Shown piece after piece: positions 1 to 12,500 of a stretch of 64,000 nt of DNA (the stretch's first letter is position 1; every line of letters begins with the position of its first letter). The DNA is from Diacronema lutheri (lineage: Eukaryota > Haptophyta > Pavlovophyceae > Pavlovales > Pavlovaceae): positions 186,001-250,000 of the forward strand of contig JAGTXO010000040.1 of NCBI GenBank assembly GCA_019448385.1, given 5' to 3'. Made by a program: the position numbers and the translations under genes. Below the pieces are notes generated by a model. It had not been told where the DNA came from. It made no database searches and was given only the letters and a program-made list of their open reading frames with translations.

Positions 1-3000
1 GCGCGGCCAGCCGGACCTTGAGCGCGCCATCGCCATCGCTGTCGTCATTGGATGCGACGAGCACGCCGACATCCTCGCTGTGCGGATCCGGGGCGCGAGC
101 TTTCGTTCCGTTTGGCTCGCGCTTGGGCATTGCAGATGCGCGGGCGGCGGCCGAGTATACCGCGCTGCCACCCGTGCCCACCTTCGCCATGCGGCGCGGC
201 GCGCAGCAGCGCCACGCGCATGCGAGCGCGAGCAGCGCGAGCGCTGGGATGACCATCACCGCAAGCGGGCAAGGCGACGGGCCAAACGGGCCCGCGCCGT
301 TGTCGCCTACGGGCGTCTCGGCCGTGAGGGCAGCGCCATGCGCGGCGGAGAGGCGCGTGCGCTCTTTGGCGCGGCGGCTACCCGCACTTGCATGCGAGAG
401 CCGCCGCATGTGACCGCGATCCGGCGGCGGCGTCGCAAAAGCGGGCGCGTCGCCGCCGCTCGACAGGGGCAAACGCGTCAGCATGCTCACCTCATTGGCC
501 GTAGGTGGGGGTTCGCTCGGCGGCGGTGGCGGAGGCGGTGGCGATGGACTCGGCGGCGGTGGGCTCGGCGGAGAGCCTGGCGGTGGTGGGCTCGGCGGCG
601 GCTCGCGTGGCTGCGGCGGCGGAGGCGGCGGCGATGGGCTCGGTGGCGGCGGCAAACTCGGCGGCGGCGGGCTTGGCGGCGGTGGGCTCGGCGGCGGCGG
701 AGCAGGTGGTGGAGGGGCTGGCGGCGGCGACGGTGGCGGCGACGGCGGTGAGCACAGGTTTGCGTTGGAGTACGTGCTGGCGCACTCGGGGAAGCCCGAG
801 ACGCAGCCTGCGGCGGGTAAGCGTGAGCGCGCGCACGGCGTGAGTGACGCATCGAAAAGCGCGCGCGCCAGACGCGCCATGCGCATCGCGCGCGCGCGCT
901 CGCACAGTCGTAGAGGCAGAAGCGGAAGGCAAGCTCGTCGCATTGGGTGAAGGCGCACAGATCGAGCGCGTCGCCAAACGGCAGCGCCGGGCAGCACGCC
1001 TCGCTGCCCGGCGGCGCGCACGCGTCGCGCGTCGGCTCGCCGATCCCGCACTGGCTGATGACCGCGTCGAACGAGACGGCGCTTGTGTCGAACAGCGAGC
1101 TCGCCGCATCGACAGCGGTCGCGTTGGCGCCAGACGAGGTGCTGTTGAGCGCGCACAGCCCGCTGAGCTCCGGTAACGACACGTCTGCGATCGGCACGCT
1201 CAGCTCGATGTTCTGCCAGTAGCCCGTCCGCGCACCGCGCACGCGGCTGGCAAGCTCGTTGAAGATGATCCGAATCGCCACGCGCACACGGCCGCGCGAC
1301 ACGTCGATGCGGTCAAAGTCGCGCGTCAGAACGACGCCACCGTCGAGCTCCGCCACGCCCGTCGCGCGTGATTGCAGCTCGCCGTCGATGTAGAGGTCGT
1401 TGCCGTATGACTCGAAGACTCGGTCGCCGAGCCGGAACGCGACGGCCGCGTTGGAGCTCGCGAGCTGCCCAAAGCGGCACTGCAGCGTCTCGACGCGCAG
1501 GTCAGCCTCTGGCACGGTGGCGAGCTCGTAGAGGCCGACGCCTTGGAAGCTGAAGCTCGCGCCCGCCCATGGCGTGAAGTGCGGGTCACCGAACGAGCTG
1601 CACACCTCGACGGGCGTCGGTGGAGGGCCCGGCGGAGGGCTCGGCGGCTGGGCGGGCGGGGGCGGGCCCGGCGGTGGCGAAGGGCGTGGCGAGGGTGGCG
1701 GGGCTGGTGGCGAGGCGGGCGGCGGCGGTGGGCGCGGGTTTACGTCGCCTGGCACCGCGGGTGGCTGTGGAGATGGCGGTGGTGCGCTCGGCGGGAACGG
1801 CGGCGGAGGCGCGGGCGGGCGTGACGGTGGCGGTGGGTCCGGCGGAGGCGCTGGAAGCGGTGATGGCGGCGGCGATGGCGGGTCGCATTGTGTGGCATTG
1901 AGGTACGAGGTGACGCACTCAGGCAAGCCAGAGACGCAGCCTGCGCGATGGCAGCCCGTGGTGCGCGCTCGCCACGGCGCGCGGCGTGAGCGCTTTCGCG
2001 CGGCGTGCTGAGACGCGCGCCGGGCGCGCGCGCGCGTGCGCGCTCACAGTCGTATAGGCAGAAGCGGAGCGCGAGCTCGTCGCACTGGGTGAACGCGCAC
2101 AGGTCCAAGGCGTCGTCGATCGATGGCAGCGCCGGGCAGCACGAGCCCACGCCAGGCGGCTCGCACGTTTGCGGCATAGGCAAGCCGACGCCGCACTGCT
2201 CAAACACGCGCTCATAGCGTGGCACGCTCGTGTTAAAGATCGTCGTCGGCGCGACGAGCAAGGTCTCGTTGGCGCGAGCCGAGCCATTGAGCGCGCACAG
2301 CCCGGTCAGCTCGCTACTGCGCGCATCGCTAATCGGCACGTTGAGCTCGATGTTGTGCCAGTAGCCGACGCGCGCACCGCGTGCGGGCGGCGCAAGCTCG
2401 TTAAAGCGCACGCGCACCGAGACGAGCACGCGGCCGGCGAGGATCTCGACACGGTTGTCGCGGCGCACGAGCGTCGTGCTGCCGTCGGGCAGGACGAAGC
2501 GGCCGTTGGCGCGTGGCTGCAGCTCGCCGTCAATATAGAGATCGTTGCCGTAGACCTCGAAGATGCGACCACCCAGCCGGAACGCGACGGCCGCGTTGGA
2601 GCTCGCAAGCTGCCCGAAACGGCAGTGGAGCGCGTCGACGCGCAAATCAGCCTCGGGAACGGTGGCGAGCTCGAAGAGGCCGACGCCTTGGAAGCTGAAG
2701 CTCGCGCCCGCCCACGGCGTGAAGTGCGGGTCGCCAAACGATTGGCACATCTCGATCGGTGTGGGCGGAGGGCTCGGCGGAGTGGCGCCTGGCGGCTTCG
2801 GGGGCCTTGGAGGCCGGACGGCGGGAAGCGGTGGCAAGGCGCCGGGTGGTGGATCGATTGGCGCCGGGCTGGGGAGCTGCGGGCTTGGTGGTGGGCGCCG
2901 TACAGGAGGTGGTAGCACAGAGGGAGGCGGCCGAGCGGTTGGCACGAGCGGTCGTGGCGACGGGCGTTGCGGCGACACTGCGGGAGCCGCGGGGAAGGGC

Positions 3001-6000
3001 GGTGGCGCGCTGGGCGGCACCGGGCTTGATGAGCTTGGCGGCGGCGGCGGCCGTGGCGGCGCGCTGGGCGTCGGGCTCGGCCGCGGGCTGGGTGTCGGCG
3101 GCGGCGGCGGGCTCGCGGGCTGCGGGCTTGGGGGCGGCGGTGGGCTGGGCGGTGGTGGGCTGGGCGGTGGCGGGCTTGGCGGCGGAGGGCTTGGCGAGCT
3201 TGGCGGCGGTGGCCCTGGCGGCGAGCTTGGCGGCGGGCTCGGCGGCGGGCTGGGCGGCGGCGGCGGCGGCGGGCTCGCGGGCTGCGGGCTCGGGGGCGGC
3301 GGTGGGCTGGGCGGTGGTGGGCTGGGCGGTGGCGGGCTTGGCGGCGGCGGGCTTGGCAAACTTGGTGGCGGTGGTCCTGGCGGCAAGCTTGGCGGCGGGC
3401 TCGGCGGCGGGCTGGGCGGCGGCGGCGGCGGCGGGCTCGCGGGCTGCGGGCTTGGAGGCGGCGGTGGGCTGGGCGGTGGTGGGCTGGGCGGTGGCGGGCT
3501 GGGCGGCGGCGGGCTTGGCGGTGGCGGGCTTGGCGGCGGAGGGCTTGGCAAACTTGGCGGCGGTGGCCCTGGCGGCAAGCTTGGCGGCCGGCTCGGCGGC
3601 GGGCTCGGCGGCGGCGGCGGCGGCGGGCTCGCGGGCTGCGGGCTTGGAGGCGGCGGTGGGCTGGGCGGTGGTGGGCTGGGCGGTGGTGGGCTGGGCGGCG
3701 GCGGGCTTGGCAAACTTGGTGGCGGTGGCCCTGGCGGCAAGCTTGGCGGCGGGCTCGGCGGCGGACTGGGCGGCGGCGGCGGCGGCGGGCTCGCGGGCTG
3801 CGGGCTCGGGGGCGGCGGTGGGCTGGGCGGTGGTGGGCTGGGCGGTGGCGGGCTTGGCGGCGGCGGGCTTGGCAAACTTGGTGGCGGTGGTCCTGGCGGC
3901 AAGCTTGGCGGCGGGCTCGGGGGCGGGCTGGGCGGCGGCGGCGGCGGCGGGCTCGCGGGCTGCGGGCTCGGAGGCGGCGGTGGGCTGGGCGGTGGTGGGC
4001 TGGGCGGTGGCGGGCTGGGCGGCGGCGGGCTTGGCGGTGGCGGGCTTGGCGGCGGAGGGCTTGGCAAACTTGGCGGCGGCGGCCGTGGCGGCAAGCTTGG
4101 CGGCGGGCTCGGCGGCGGGCTGGGCGGCGGCGGCGGCGGCGGGCTCGCGGGCTGCGGGCTTGGAGGCGGCGGTGGGCTGGGCGGTGGTGGGCTGGGCGGT
4201 GGCGGGCTGGGCGGCGGCGGGCTTGGCAAACTTGGCGGCGGTGGCCCTGGCGGCAAGCTTGGCGGCGGGCTCGGCGGCGGGCTCGGCGGCGGCGGCGGCG
4301 GCGGGCTCGCGGGCTGCGGGCTTGGAGGCGGCGGTGGGCTGGGCGGTGGTGGGCTGGGCGGTGGTGGGCTTGGCGGCGGCGGGCTTGGCGAGCTCGGTGG
4401 CGGCGGCCGTGGCGGCAAGCTTGGCGGCGGGCTCGGCGGCGGCGGCGGCGGCGGGCTCGCGGGCTGCGGGCTTGGAGGCGGCGGTGGGCTGGGCGGTGGT
4501 GGGCTGGGCGGTGGTGGGCTGGGCGGCGGCGGGCTTGGCAAACTTGGTGGCGGTGGCCCTGGCGGCAAGCTTGGCGGCGGGCTCGGCGGCGGGCTGGGAG
4601 GCGGCGGCGGCGGCGGGCTCGCGGGCTGCGGGCTCGGGGGCGGCGGTGGGCTGGGCGGTGGTGGGCTGGGCGGTGGCGGGCTTGGCGGCGGCGGGCTTGG
4701 CAAACTTGGTGGCGGTGGCCCTGGCGGCAAGCTTGGCGGCGGGCTCGGCGGCGGGCTGGGCGGCGGCGGCGGCGGCGGGCTCGCGGGCTGCGGACTTGGA
4801 GGCGGCGGTGGGCTGGGCGGTGGTGGGCTGGGCGGTGGCGGGCTGGGCGGCGGCGGGCTTGGCGGTGGCGGGCTTGGCGGCGGAGGGCTTGGCAAACTTG
4901 GCGGCGGCGGCCCTGGCGGCAAGCTTGGCGGCGGGCTCGGCGGCGGGCTCGGCGGCGGCGGCGGCGGCGGGCTCGCGGGCTGCGGGCTTGGAGGCGGCGG
5001 TGGGCTGGGCGGTGGCGGGCTGGGCGGTGGCGGGCTTGGCGGCGGCGGGCTTGGCAAACTTGGTTGCGGCGGCCGTGGCGGCAAGCTTGGCGGCGGGCTC
5101 GGCGGCGGGCTGGGCGGCGGCGGCGGCGGCGGGCTCGCGGGCTGCGGGCTTGGAGGCGGCGGTGGGCCGGGCGGTGGTGGGCTGGGCGGTGGCGGGCTTG
5201 GCGGCGGCGGGCTTGGCGAGCTTGGTGGCGGTGGTCCTGGCGGCAAGCGTGGCGGTGGGCTCGGCGGCGGACTGGGCGGCGGCGGCGGCGGCGGGCTCGC
5301 GGGCTGCGGGCTTGGAGGCGGCGGTGGGCCGGGCGGTGGTGGGCTGGGCGGTGGCGGGCTGGGCGGCGGCGGGCTTGGCGAGCTTGGTGGCGGTGGTCCT
5401 GGCGGCGAGCTTGGCGGTGGGCTCGGCGGCGGACTGGGCGGCGGCGGCGGCGGCGGGCTCGCGGGCTGCGGGCTTGGGGGCGGCGATGGGCTGGGCGGTG
5501 GCTGGCTTGGCGGTGGCGGGCTGGGCGGCGGTGGGCTTGGTGGTGGCGGGCTTGGCGGCGGAGGGCTTGGCAAAATTGGTGGCGGCGGTCGTGGCGGCGA
5601 GCTTGGCGGCGGGCTCGGCGGCGGGCTGGGCGGCGGCGGCGGCGGCGGGCTCGCGGGCTGCGGGCTTGGAGGCGGCGGTGGGCTGGGCGGTGGTGGGCTG
5701 GGCGGTGGCGGGCTGGGCGGTGTGGATGGAGCCGGACTTGTTGGTGGGCTTGAGGAAGGCGGCGGGGAGGGGCTGGCCTGCCGAGGGCTTCGCGGAGGCG
5801 ACCGGTTGGGCGTTGGACGGCTTGGCGGTGGCATTGGTGGTGGCTGCCGTATCGGCAGGCTGCGCGGCGGGGCCTGCAACGCCGGTGGTGGAGCACGGCC
5901 TGGCGCAGAGCCGATGGGCGGGGGACTCAGTGGCTGGCCCGGCGGCATAGGCGGAGGCGCGCTCGGCGACGCGCCCGGCAGCTGGGATTCAGGCGGCGGG

Positions 6001-6611
6001 AGATCGGGTGGCTGCTGGCTTGGAGGCGCGGGCGGCGGCGGGTTGGCAGGCATGGTTGGCGGCGATGGCGGCGCGAGGGGCATCTGCGGAAGCGGCGCCT
6101 GTGGCGATGTCGGCGCGCTCGGCCCGGGCGGCAGGCTTGGCGGCGGGCTCGGCGGAGGGGGCGGTCGCGCTGGCGGGCTCGGCAGTGAGCGCATCGGCGG
6201 GCTCGGGGGCGATGGCGTTGGCGACGACGGGCCCGACGGCGATTGACTTGGCGGCGGCGGTCGGGACGGAGGCGGCGGCACGCGGAGGGGCGGCGTGCCG
6301 AGCGGTGGTGCTGCCAGAGGCGCGCCGGGCGGTGGCGGCCGTGGTGGCGCGAGCAGGGCGGCGGGTGGGCTTGGCGACGGGCGAGCGCTCGGTGCCGGGT
6401 TGGGCGGCAGCGGCGACGGTGAGCCGAGCGGACTCGGCGGCGGCGGCGGAGAGGCCGGGCGTGGCGCAGCGCTAGCGGGCGGGTCAGACGGCGGCGCGGT
6501 GCGTGGTGGCGGCGGCGCGGGCGGCGGCGGGGCGGAACTCAAGGCGAGGGCACTGGCGGCGAGTCCGGCGAGCAGCACGAGCACGCATGCGCGCGAGGGC
6601 GCGGCGGGCAT
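1..6611 (-). CDS. Secreted/membrane proline-rich protein with two VWD-type modules (3-prime end off the window)
   Basis: Three exons on the minus strand: 6611-2048, 1940-906 and 807 to the window edge. The introns (1941-2047 and 808-905) are GT-AG and both phase 1, and each joins FCLYDC to CVSG(L/F)PEC. The chosen ATG at 6611 begins a signal peptide (MPAAPSRACVLVLLAGLAAS); an ATG at 6695 would add 28 residues. Then come about 1,200 residues of SPPPP/PPSP repeats, typical of hydroxyproline-rich wall glycoproteins. Next are two homologous modules opening with SFGDPHFTPWAGASFSFQG, the von Willebrand type D signature, each closing with a Cys-rich LCAFTQCDELA segment. After a second proline stretch there is a hydrophobic segment (plus 205-262, LAVMVIPALALLALACAW), then a basic/acidic tail still open at base 1. 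I infer a type I surface or matrix adhesion protein. The ligand is unknown. Confidence 0.85.
3090..5740 (-). repeat. Coding tandem repeat for SPPPP-rich stalk
   Basis: Degenerate tandem repeat inside exon 1 of the VWD protein. Each unit of roughly 50-70 residues reads as [17 protein letters not shown], then SLPPGPPPPSLPSPPPP, then a variable number of SPPPP blocks, and is repeated about 14-15 times. Unit length varies only by multiples of SPPPP, so the frame is kept. This is selection for a proline stalk of variable length rather than junk DNA. The opposite-strand Gly-Leu frames here are shadows. Confidence 0.9.
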
Positions 6612-6728
6612 CGGAGCGCAAGGAGGACGGCGCGCCCTGCTCGATGAGAGTTTCGAGTTTCGACCCTCAATGTGCGAGCATTGAGTGGGCCGCAATCAAG
6701 GCAACTTAAGATTTTGATTGACTGAGAT

Positions 6729-6851
6729 TGCAGGTTGTTACACAGTAACAATGAGCTTTATCCGGACAGGCAGGAAACCGGAGACCGGCACATCTGCCAG
6801 AGTCGAGGAGCCTCACGAGGACGAGCCCCCTGCTCTGCAACTTTTCTTCGC
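6729..6851 (+). repeat. Split direct repeat A1
   Basis: A 123-bp left-terminal repeat, nearly identical to A2 at 13543-13665. It carries the inverted core TTGTTAC-ACA-GTAACAA close to its outer end. Confidence 0.9.
6735..6751. other. Candidate recombinase core palindrome
   Basis: Perfect 7-bp inverted arms (TTGTTAC/GTAACAA) around a 3-bp ACA spacer lie 6 bp inside the element's left end. The same site recurs in A2 at 13549-13565. Small inverted arms near the crossover point are the expected substrate form for a tyrosine recombinase. The assignment is inference. Confidence 0.5.
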
Positions 6852-8009
6852 GTCCACTTACGGCGAGTTGCGGATCTCCACGTCCTCGCGCGTCGGCGCG
6901 GCTCTCCGTGCTCGCCGGCTCCGACACCCTGTCCACTTTCGCGCTCGATACCCCCCTGTGCGGTTTCTGCATCTTCACGGAGATGCTCGCCGACGACCAC
7001 TCTATCCTCGGCCTTACGCTGGACGACTCGGCGCGCGTCGCCGCACTGGCGTGGGCGGACTCGTACGCCTCGGACGAAGGCCCGTGACCGACGACCGCCC
7101 CTCTCGCCGCGGCGGTTTTTTCGTCGCTCTTCACCTCTGCCCCTCTCGTCTTGGATGCGTACCCCGTCTTCGGCCTCCCGGTGACTTTCTCTAGGGCAGG
7201 CGTGTGGTCTTCCGGGGCGCGCTTCGCCGTGAGCCTTCGCCGCCTTTCTCTCGACCTGTCGGGCAGCCTTACCACCGTTGCTTTCGTCCGCTCCGCTGTC
7301 TCCCAGCTAGCCGAGCCGACTTACGGGGCTGACGACGGCGTCACGTGCACCCAGTTTCCGCTCGCCTCGCTCGCCGCCCTTGGCGACGCGCTTCGCGCGC
7401 GACGCCCGCGCCCGGATTTCAGCCCGACGGTGGAATTTTTGGCGCTCGCGCTCTCGGAGGTTCGTTTTATCATCCCGCACGTCACCTCCGTCGCCCGGCT
7501 GTCTGCAGTGCTCGTCTCACTGTTTTCCGGCGACTCGCACCGCAACCAGTTCCTTTACGACAGCGCCGGATTCGCCGTGGCGTTGTTCCCGACGCTCCGC
7601 GCTGCGGTGCTCGAGGGCGCCCCGGCCGGCTCATCGCCGCAAGCCGGCGCGAACCTCTTCACACTGCGGAGTGTGCGTGGCTCCGCCCGAACGACGGCGC
7701 GACCGTCATCCTTTTTGTCGCCTCTGCCTCCGGCAATTCCGTCTGCGACGAGCTGGGCCGCCTGCCGTGCTCCACCGCTGCGCTGCCGCGCAGCCTTGCG
7801 CTCCGCTGGGCACAAGCAGTTTGCCTGCAAATCCTCGTCGCCGGTGCACGCGCCGCTTGGGCTGCCGAGCCCGTCCTCGGCGCCCTCGTACACGCCGTGT
7901 TCGTCGACGTCGACCTGCCTCTCGCCGACGGCCTGTGGCGCGGCGCCGCCACAGCGACGCCGGATGTCTTACGTGTGGCGGAGTCGGCCGAAGGCACGAC
8001 GCCGGATGG

Positions 8010-8301
8010 GCGCCACCTCCCCTCCCCCCCAGCAGCGCATGGGCGCCACCTCCCCTCCCCCCCCAGCAGCGGATGGGCGCCACCTCCCCTCCCCCCCCAG
8101 CAGCGGATGGGCGCCACCTCCCCTCCCCCCCAGCAGCGGATGGGCGCCACCTCCCCTCCCCCCCCAGGCAGCGCATGGGCGCCACCTCCCCTCCCCCCCC
8201 CCCCCCCCCGGCAGCGGATGGGCGCCACCTCCCCTCCCCCCCCAGCAGCGGATGGGCGCCATCTCCCCTCCCCCCCAGCAGCGGATGGGCGCCACCTCCC
8301 C

Positions 8302-8332
<31 letters not shown>

Positions 8333-8435
8333 AGCAGCGGATGGGCGCCACCTCCCCTCCCCCCCCCAGCAGCGGATGGGCGCCACCTCCCCCCCCCCCA
8401 GCAGCGGATGGGCGCCACCTCCCCCCCCCCCGGCG
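8010..8435. repeat. C-rich minisatellite inside the recombinase element
   Basis: About 14 imperfect copies of a unit of about 20-33 bp built on CAGCGGATGGGCGCCACCTC plus a C run of variable length. Some C runs reach about 19-29 bases (near 8191-8209 and 8304-8332). It is open in all three forward frames, so those long ORFs are composition artefacts. Confidence 0.9.
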
Positions 8436-8586
8436 TCGCTGAGGTGGCGCCCATCCGACGGCCGAAGGCACGCGTGCGCCCAGCACCGCGCGCGCCGACA
8501 AACGCCACTGGGCGCATTGGGAGCAGTTTTGCGCCGCGCACGCGGCGCCTCTCCTCACGCCCACACCGGAGCACCTCGCATGCTTC

Positions 8587-9459
8587 ATGCTCTGGCGCTA
8601 CGACACGATGCGCGCGCAATCATTTGGGGCCCAGCTCAAGCCGGACTCCGCCTTGCTCTCAGTCCTCGGCGTCAAGCGCGAGCTCCGCCTGCGCGGTCAC
8701 CCCGTCGCCTCGGAAAGCGCCACCGGTCGTCTTAAGGCGGGCCTCGAACGGCGGCTCGCCGCCGCCGGCGGTGCGGCTACGCTTCTCGCGCGCCGCAAGC
8801 GCCCGCTCACGCTGCTGCTCGTCCTCGACTTCCTCGCCGCCGGTCAGGGCACTTTCTTTCGCGGTGTCGCGATCGACTGGTCGTCGCCCCCGTTCGGTGC
8901 CGCTCATGCTTTCTACGCCTTCCTCTGGCTCTCTTCCGCACGCGCCGGCGATGCGCTTCGCCTGCGCGCTGCTGCGGTCCACGTGCGCGCCGACGGGGTC
9001 TCCGTGACGCCCGGCGTGTCCAAGACCGACCAAACAGGCACGCGCTGGGGCGACTCGCCCACAGTCATCCCTTTCGGCGGCGAGCTTGACGCCGCGCGCT
9101 ACCTCGCCGACTTGCTCGTCGCGCGCCAGCCGGCGCTCGACACATGGCTCTTCGGTGACACCAGCGGCGCGTGTCTCGCCACAAAGTGGCTCGACGCTCT
9201 CCTCGCGCACTGCCTTGCGCTCGTCGTGCCGCCGGGCGAGGCGCGTGCGTACTCCGCGCACAGCTTCCGCATCGGCGCGGCCACGGCGCTGTTCGCCGCC
9301 GGTGTGTCCCTACACCTCGTCCAGCGCGTTGGCCGATGGGCGTCGCCGTCGTCAGCGTCGATCTACGCGCGGTCGTCCGAGCGCCTCCTCGCCCAGCCCA
9401 TGGCGGTGCTCGCAGGCCTCCCTGTGGTGGCCATGCTGCCTCGCTCGGGCGGCAGCTAG
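8587..9459 (+). CDS. Tyrosine recombinase domain of the Ngaro/DIRS-like element
   Basis: The C-terminal catalytic domain is readable. The first Arg lies in SSARAGDALRL, a Lys in SKTDQTG, the His-x-x-Arg box is HSFRIGAAT (His at 9259), and GRWASPSSASIYAR carries Trp in place of the second His and the nucleophilic Tyr (9364). The HSFRIGAAT...GRW...IY pattern is characteristic of recombinases from DIRS/Ngaro retroelements. The first ATG (8587) lies just after the minisatellite, and the N-terminal domain probably extends upstream. It follows the internal region and precedes the right-hand repeats, the order expected in Ngaro. It would integrate circular element DNA through the A/B repeat ends. 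Confidence 0.8.
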   Translation: MLWRYDTMRAQSFGAQLKPDSALLSVLGVKRELRLRGHPVASESATGRLKAGLERRLAAAGGAATLLARRKRPLTLLLVLDFLAAGQGTFFRGVAIDWSSPPFGAAHAFYAFLWLSSARAGDALRLRAAAVHVRADGVSVTPGVSKTDQTGTRWGDSPTVIPFGGELDAARYLADLLVARQPALDTWLFGDTSGACLATKWLDALLAHCLALVVPPGEARAYSAHSFRIGAATALFAAGVSLHLVQRVGRWASPSSASIYARSSERLLAQPMAVLAGLPVVAMLPRSGGS

Positions 9460-9544
9460 TGTCGTCCTCGCTAGCGCTCGCTCTCGGCTTCTCCTTCTCT
9501 TGTTCTCGCACACGTGCCTGGCTCTGTCGCCCGCATGCTTCGGC

Positions 9545-12500
9545 TCTCGCTCGGCGTCGCCTTCTCGGCGGCCCGGCGCGCCTGTATGCGACGAGGGCCC
9601 CGGCCTGGTCGCTACGGGCGCGCCGGTGGTTCTGTGGCCTCCGCCCAAACCGTCGCGCCCGTTTGCGTCACGGCGCGCCCGCGCGGCTCTGCGCCATGTC
9701 CCTCTGGCCAGATCCACCGCGACAACCGCCTTCACGTTTCGGCTCCCGGGTGATTCCCGGGTCGGCTCCGCTCCATGTCCAACCTGGCTCGACGTCGCCT
9801 TTCCAGGCGGCCCGGCGCGCCTGTGTGAGACGCGGGCTCCGGCCTGGTCGATCCGGGCGCGCCGGTGGTTCTGTGGCCTCCGCCCAAACCGTCGCGCCCG
9901 TTTGCGTCACGGCGCGCCCGCGCGGCTCTGCGCCATGTCCCTCTGGCCAGATCCACCGCGACAACCGCCTTCACGTTTCGGCTCCCGGGTGATTCCCGGG
10001 TCGGCTCCGCTCCATGTCCAACCTGGCTCGACGTCGCCTTTCCAGGCGGCCCGGCGCGCCTGTGTGAGACGCGGGCTCCGGCCTGGTCGATCCGGGCGCG
10101 CCGGTGGTTCTGTGGCCTCCGCCCAAACCGTCGCGCCCGTTTGCGTCACGGCGCGCCCGCGCGGCTCTGCGCCATGTCCCTCTGGCCAGATCCACCGCGA
10201 CAACCGCCTTCACGTTTCGGCTCCCGGGTGATTCCCGGGTCGGCTCCGCTCCATGTCCAACCTGGCTCGACGTCGCCTTTCCAGGCGGCCCGGCGCGCCT
10301 GTGTGAGACGCGGGCTCCGGCCTGGTCGATCCGGGCGCGCCGGTGGTTCTGTGGCCTCCGCCCAAACCGTCGCGCCCGTTTGCGTCACGGCGCGCCCGCG
10401 CGGCTCTGCGCCATGTCCCTCTGGCCAGATCCACCGCGACAACCGCCCTCACGTTTCGGCTCCCGGGTGGTTCCCGGGTCGGCTCCGCTCCATGTCCAAC
10501 CTGGCTCGACGTCGCCTTTCCAGGCGGCCCGGCGCGCCTGTGTGAGACGCGGGCTCCGGCCTGGTCGATCCAGGCGCGCCGGTGGTTCTGTGGCCTCCGC
10601 CCAGACCGTCGCGCCCGTTTGCGTCACGGCGCGTCCGCGCGGCTCTGCGCCATGTCCCTCTGGCCAGATCCACCGCGACAACCGCCCTCACGTTTCGGCT
10701 CCCGGGTGGTTCCCGGGTCGGCTCCGCTCCATGTCCAACCTGGCTCGACGTCGCCTTTCCAGGCGGCCCGGCGCGCCTGTGTGAGACGCGGGCTCCGGCC
10801 TGGTCGATCCAGGCGCGCCGGTGGTTCTGTGGCCTCCGCCCAGACCGTCGCGCCCGTTTGCGTCACGGCGCGTCCGCGCGGCTCTGCGCCATGTCCCTCT
10901 GGCCAGATCCACCGCGACAACCGCCTTCACGTTTCGGCTCCCGGGTGATTCCCGGGTCGGCTCCGCTCCATGTCCAACCTGGCTCGACGTCGCCTTTCCA
11001 GGCGGCCCGGCGCGCCTGTGTGAGACGCGGGCTCCGGCCTGGTCGCTACGGGCGCGCCGGTGGTTCTGTGGCCTCCGCCCAAACCGTCGCGCCCGTTTGC
11101 GTCACGGCGCGCCCGCGCGGCTCTGCGCCATGTCCCTCTGGCCAGATCCACCGCGACAACCGCCTTCACGTTTCGGCTCCCGGGTGGTTCCCGGGTCGGC
11201 TCCGCTCCATGTCCAACCTGGCTCGACGTCGCCTTTCCAGGCGGCCCGGCGCGCCTGTGTGAGACGCGGGCTCCGGCCTGGTCGATCCGGGCGCGCCGGT
11301 GGTTCTGTGGCCTCCGCCCAAACCGTCGCGCCCGTTTGCGTCACGGCGCGGCCGCGCGGCTCTGAGCCATGTCCCTCTGGCCAGATCCACCGCGACAACC
11401 GCCTTCACGTTTCGGCTCCCGGGTGGTTCCCGGGTCGGCTCCGCTCCATGTCCAACCTGGCTCGACGTCGCCTTTCCAGGCGGCCCGGCGCGCCTGTGTG
11501 AGACGCGGGCTCCGGCCTGGTCGATCCAGGCGCGCCGGTGGTTCTGTGGCCTCCGCCCAAACCGTCGCGCCTGTTTGCGTCACGGCGCGCCCGCGCGGCT
11601 CTGCGCCATGTCCCTCTGGCCAGATCCACCGCGACAACCGCCTTCACGTTTCGGCTCCCGGGTGGTTCCCGGGTCGGCTCCGCTCCATGTCCAACCTGGC
11701 TCGACGTCGCCTTTCCAGGCGGCCCGGCGCGCCTGTGTGAGACGCGGGCTCCGGCCTGGTCGATCCGGGCGCGCCGGTGGTTCTGTGGCCTCCGCCCAAA
11801 CCGTCGCGCCCGTTTGCGTCACGGCGCGCCCGCGCGGCTCTGCGCCATGTCCCTCTGGCCAGATCCACCGCGACAACCGCCTTCACGTTTCGGCTCCCGG
11901 GTGGTTCCCGGGTCGGCTCCGCTCCATGTCCAACCTGGCTCGACGTCGCCTTTCCAGGCGGCCCGGCGCGCCTGTATGCGACGAGGGCCCCGGCCTGGTC
12001 GCTACGGGCGCGCCGGTGGTTCTGTGGCCTCCGCCCAAACCGTCGCGCCCGTTTGCGTCACGGCGCGCCCGCGCGGCTCTGCGCCATGTCCCTCTGGCCA
12101 GATCCACCGCGACAACCGCCTTCACGTTTCGGCTCCCGGGTGATTCCCGGGTCGGCTCCGCTCCATGTCCAACCTGGCTCGACGTCGCCTTTCCAGGCGG
12201 CCCGGCGCGCCTGTGTGAGACGCGGGCTCCGGCCTGGTCGATCCGGGCGCGCCGGTGGTTCTGTGGCCTCCGCCCAAACCGTCGCGCCCGTTTGCGTCAC
12301 GGCGCGTCCGCGCGGCTCTGCGCCATGTCCCTCTGGCCAGATCCACCGCGACAACCGCCTTCACGTTTCGGCTCCCGGGTGATTCCCGGGTCGGCTCCGC
12401 TCCATGTCCAACCTGGCTCGACGTCGCCTTTCCAGGCGGCCCGGCGCGCCTGTGTGAGACGCGGGCTCCGGCCTGGTCGATCCGGGCGCGCCGGTGGTTC

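Noticed and set aside
2306-6246. Long open frames rich in Arg/His/Gln or Gly/Leu across the proline repeat, on both strands
   Set aside because: They are out-of-frame shadows of the SPPPP codon repeat. Only the minus frame with the signal peptide and VWD modules makes a coherent protein.
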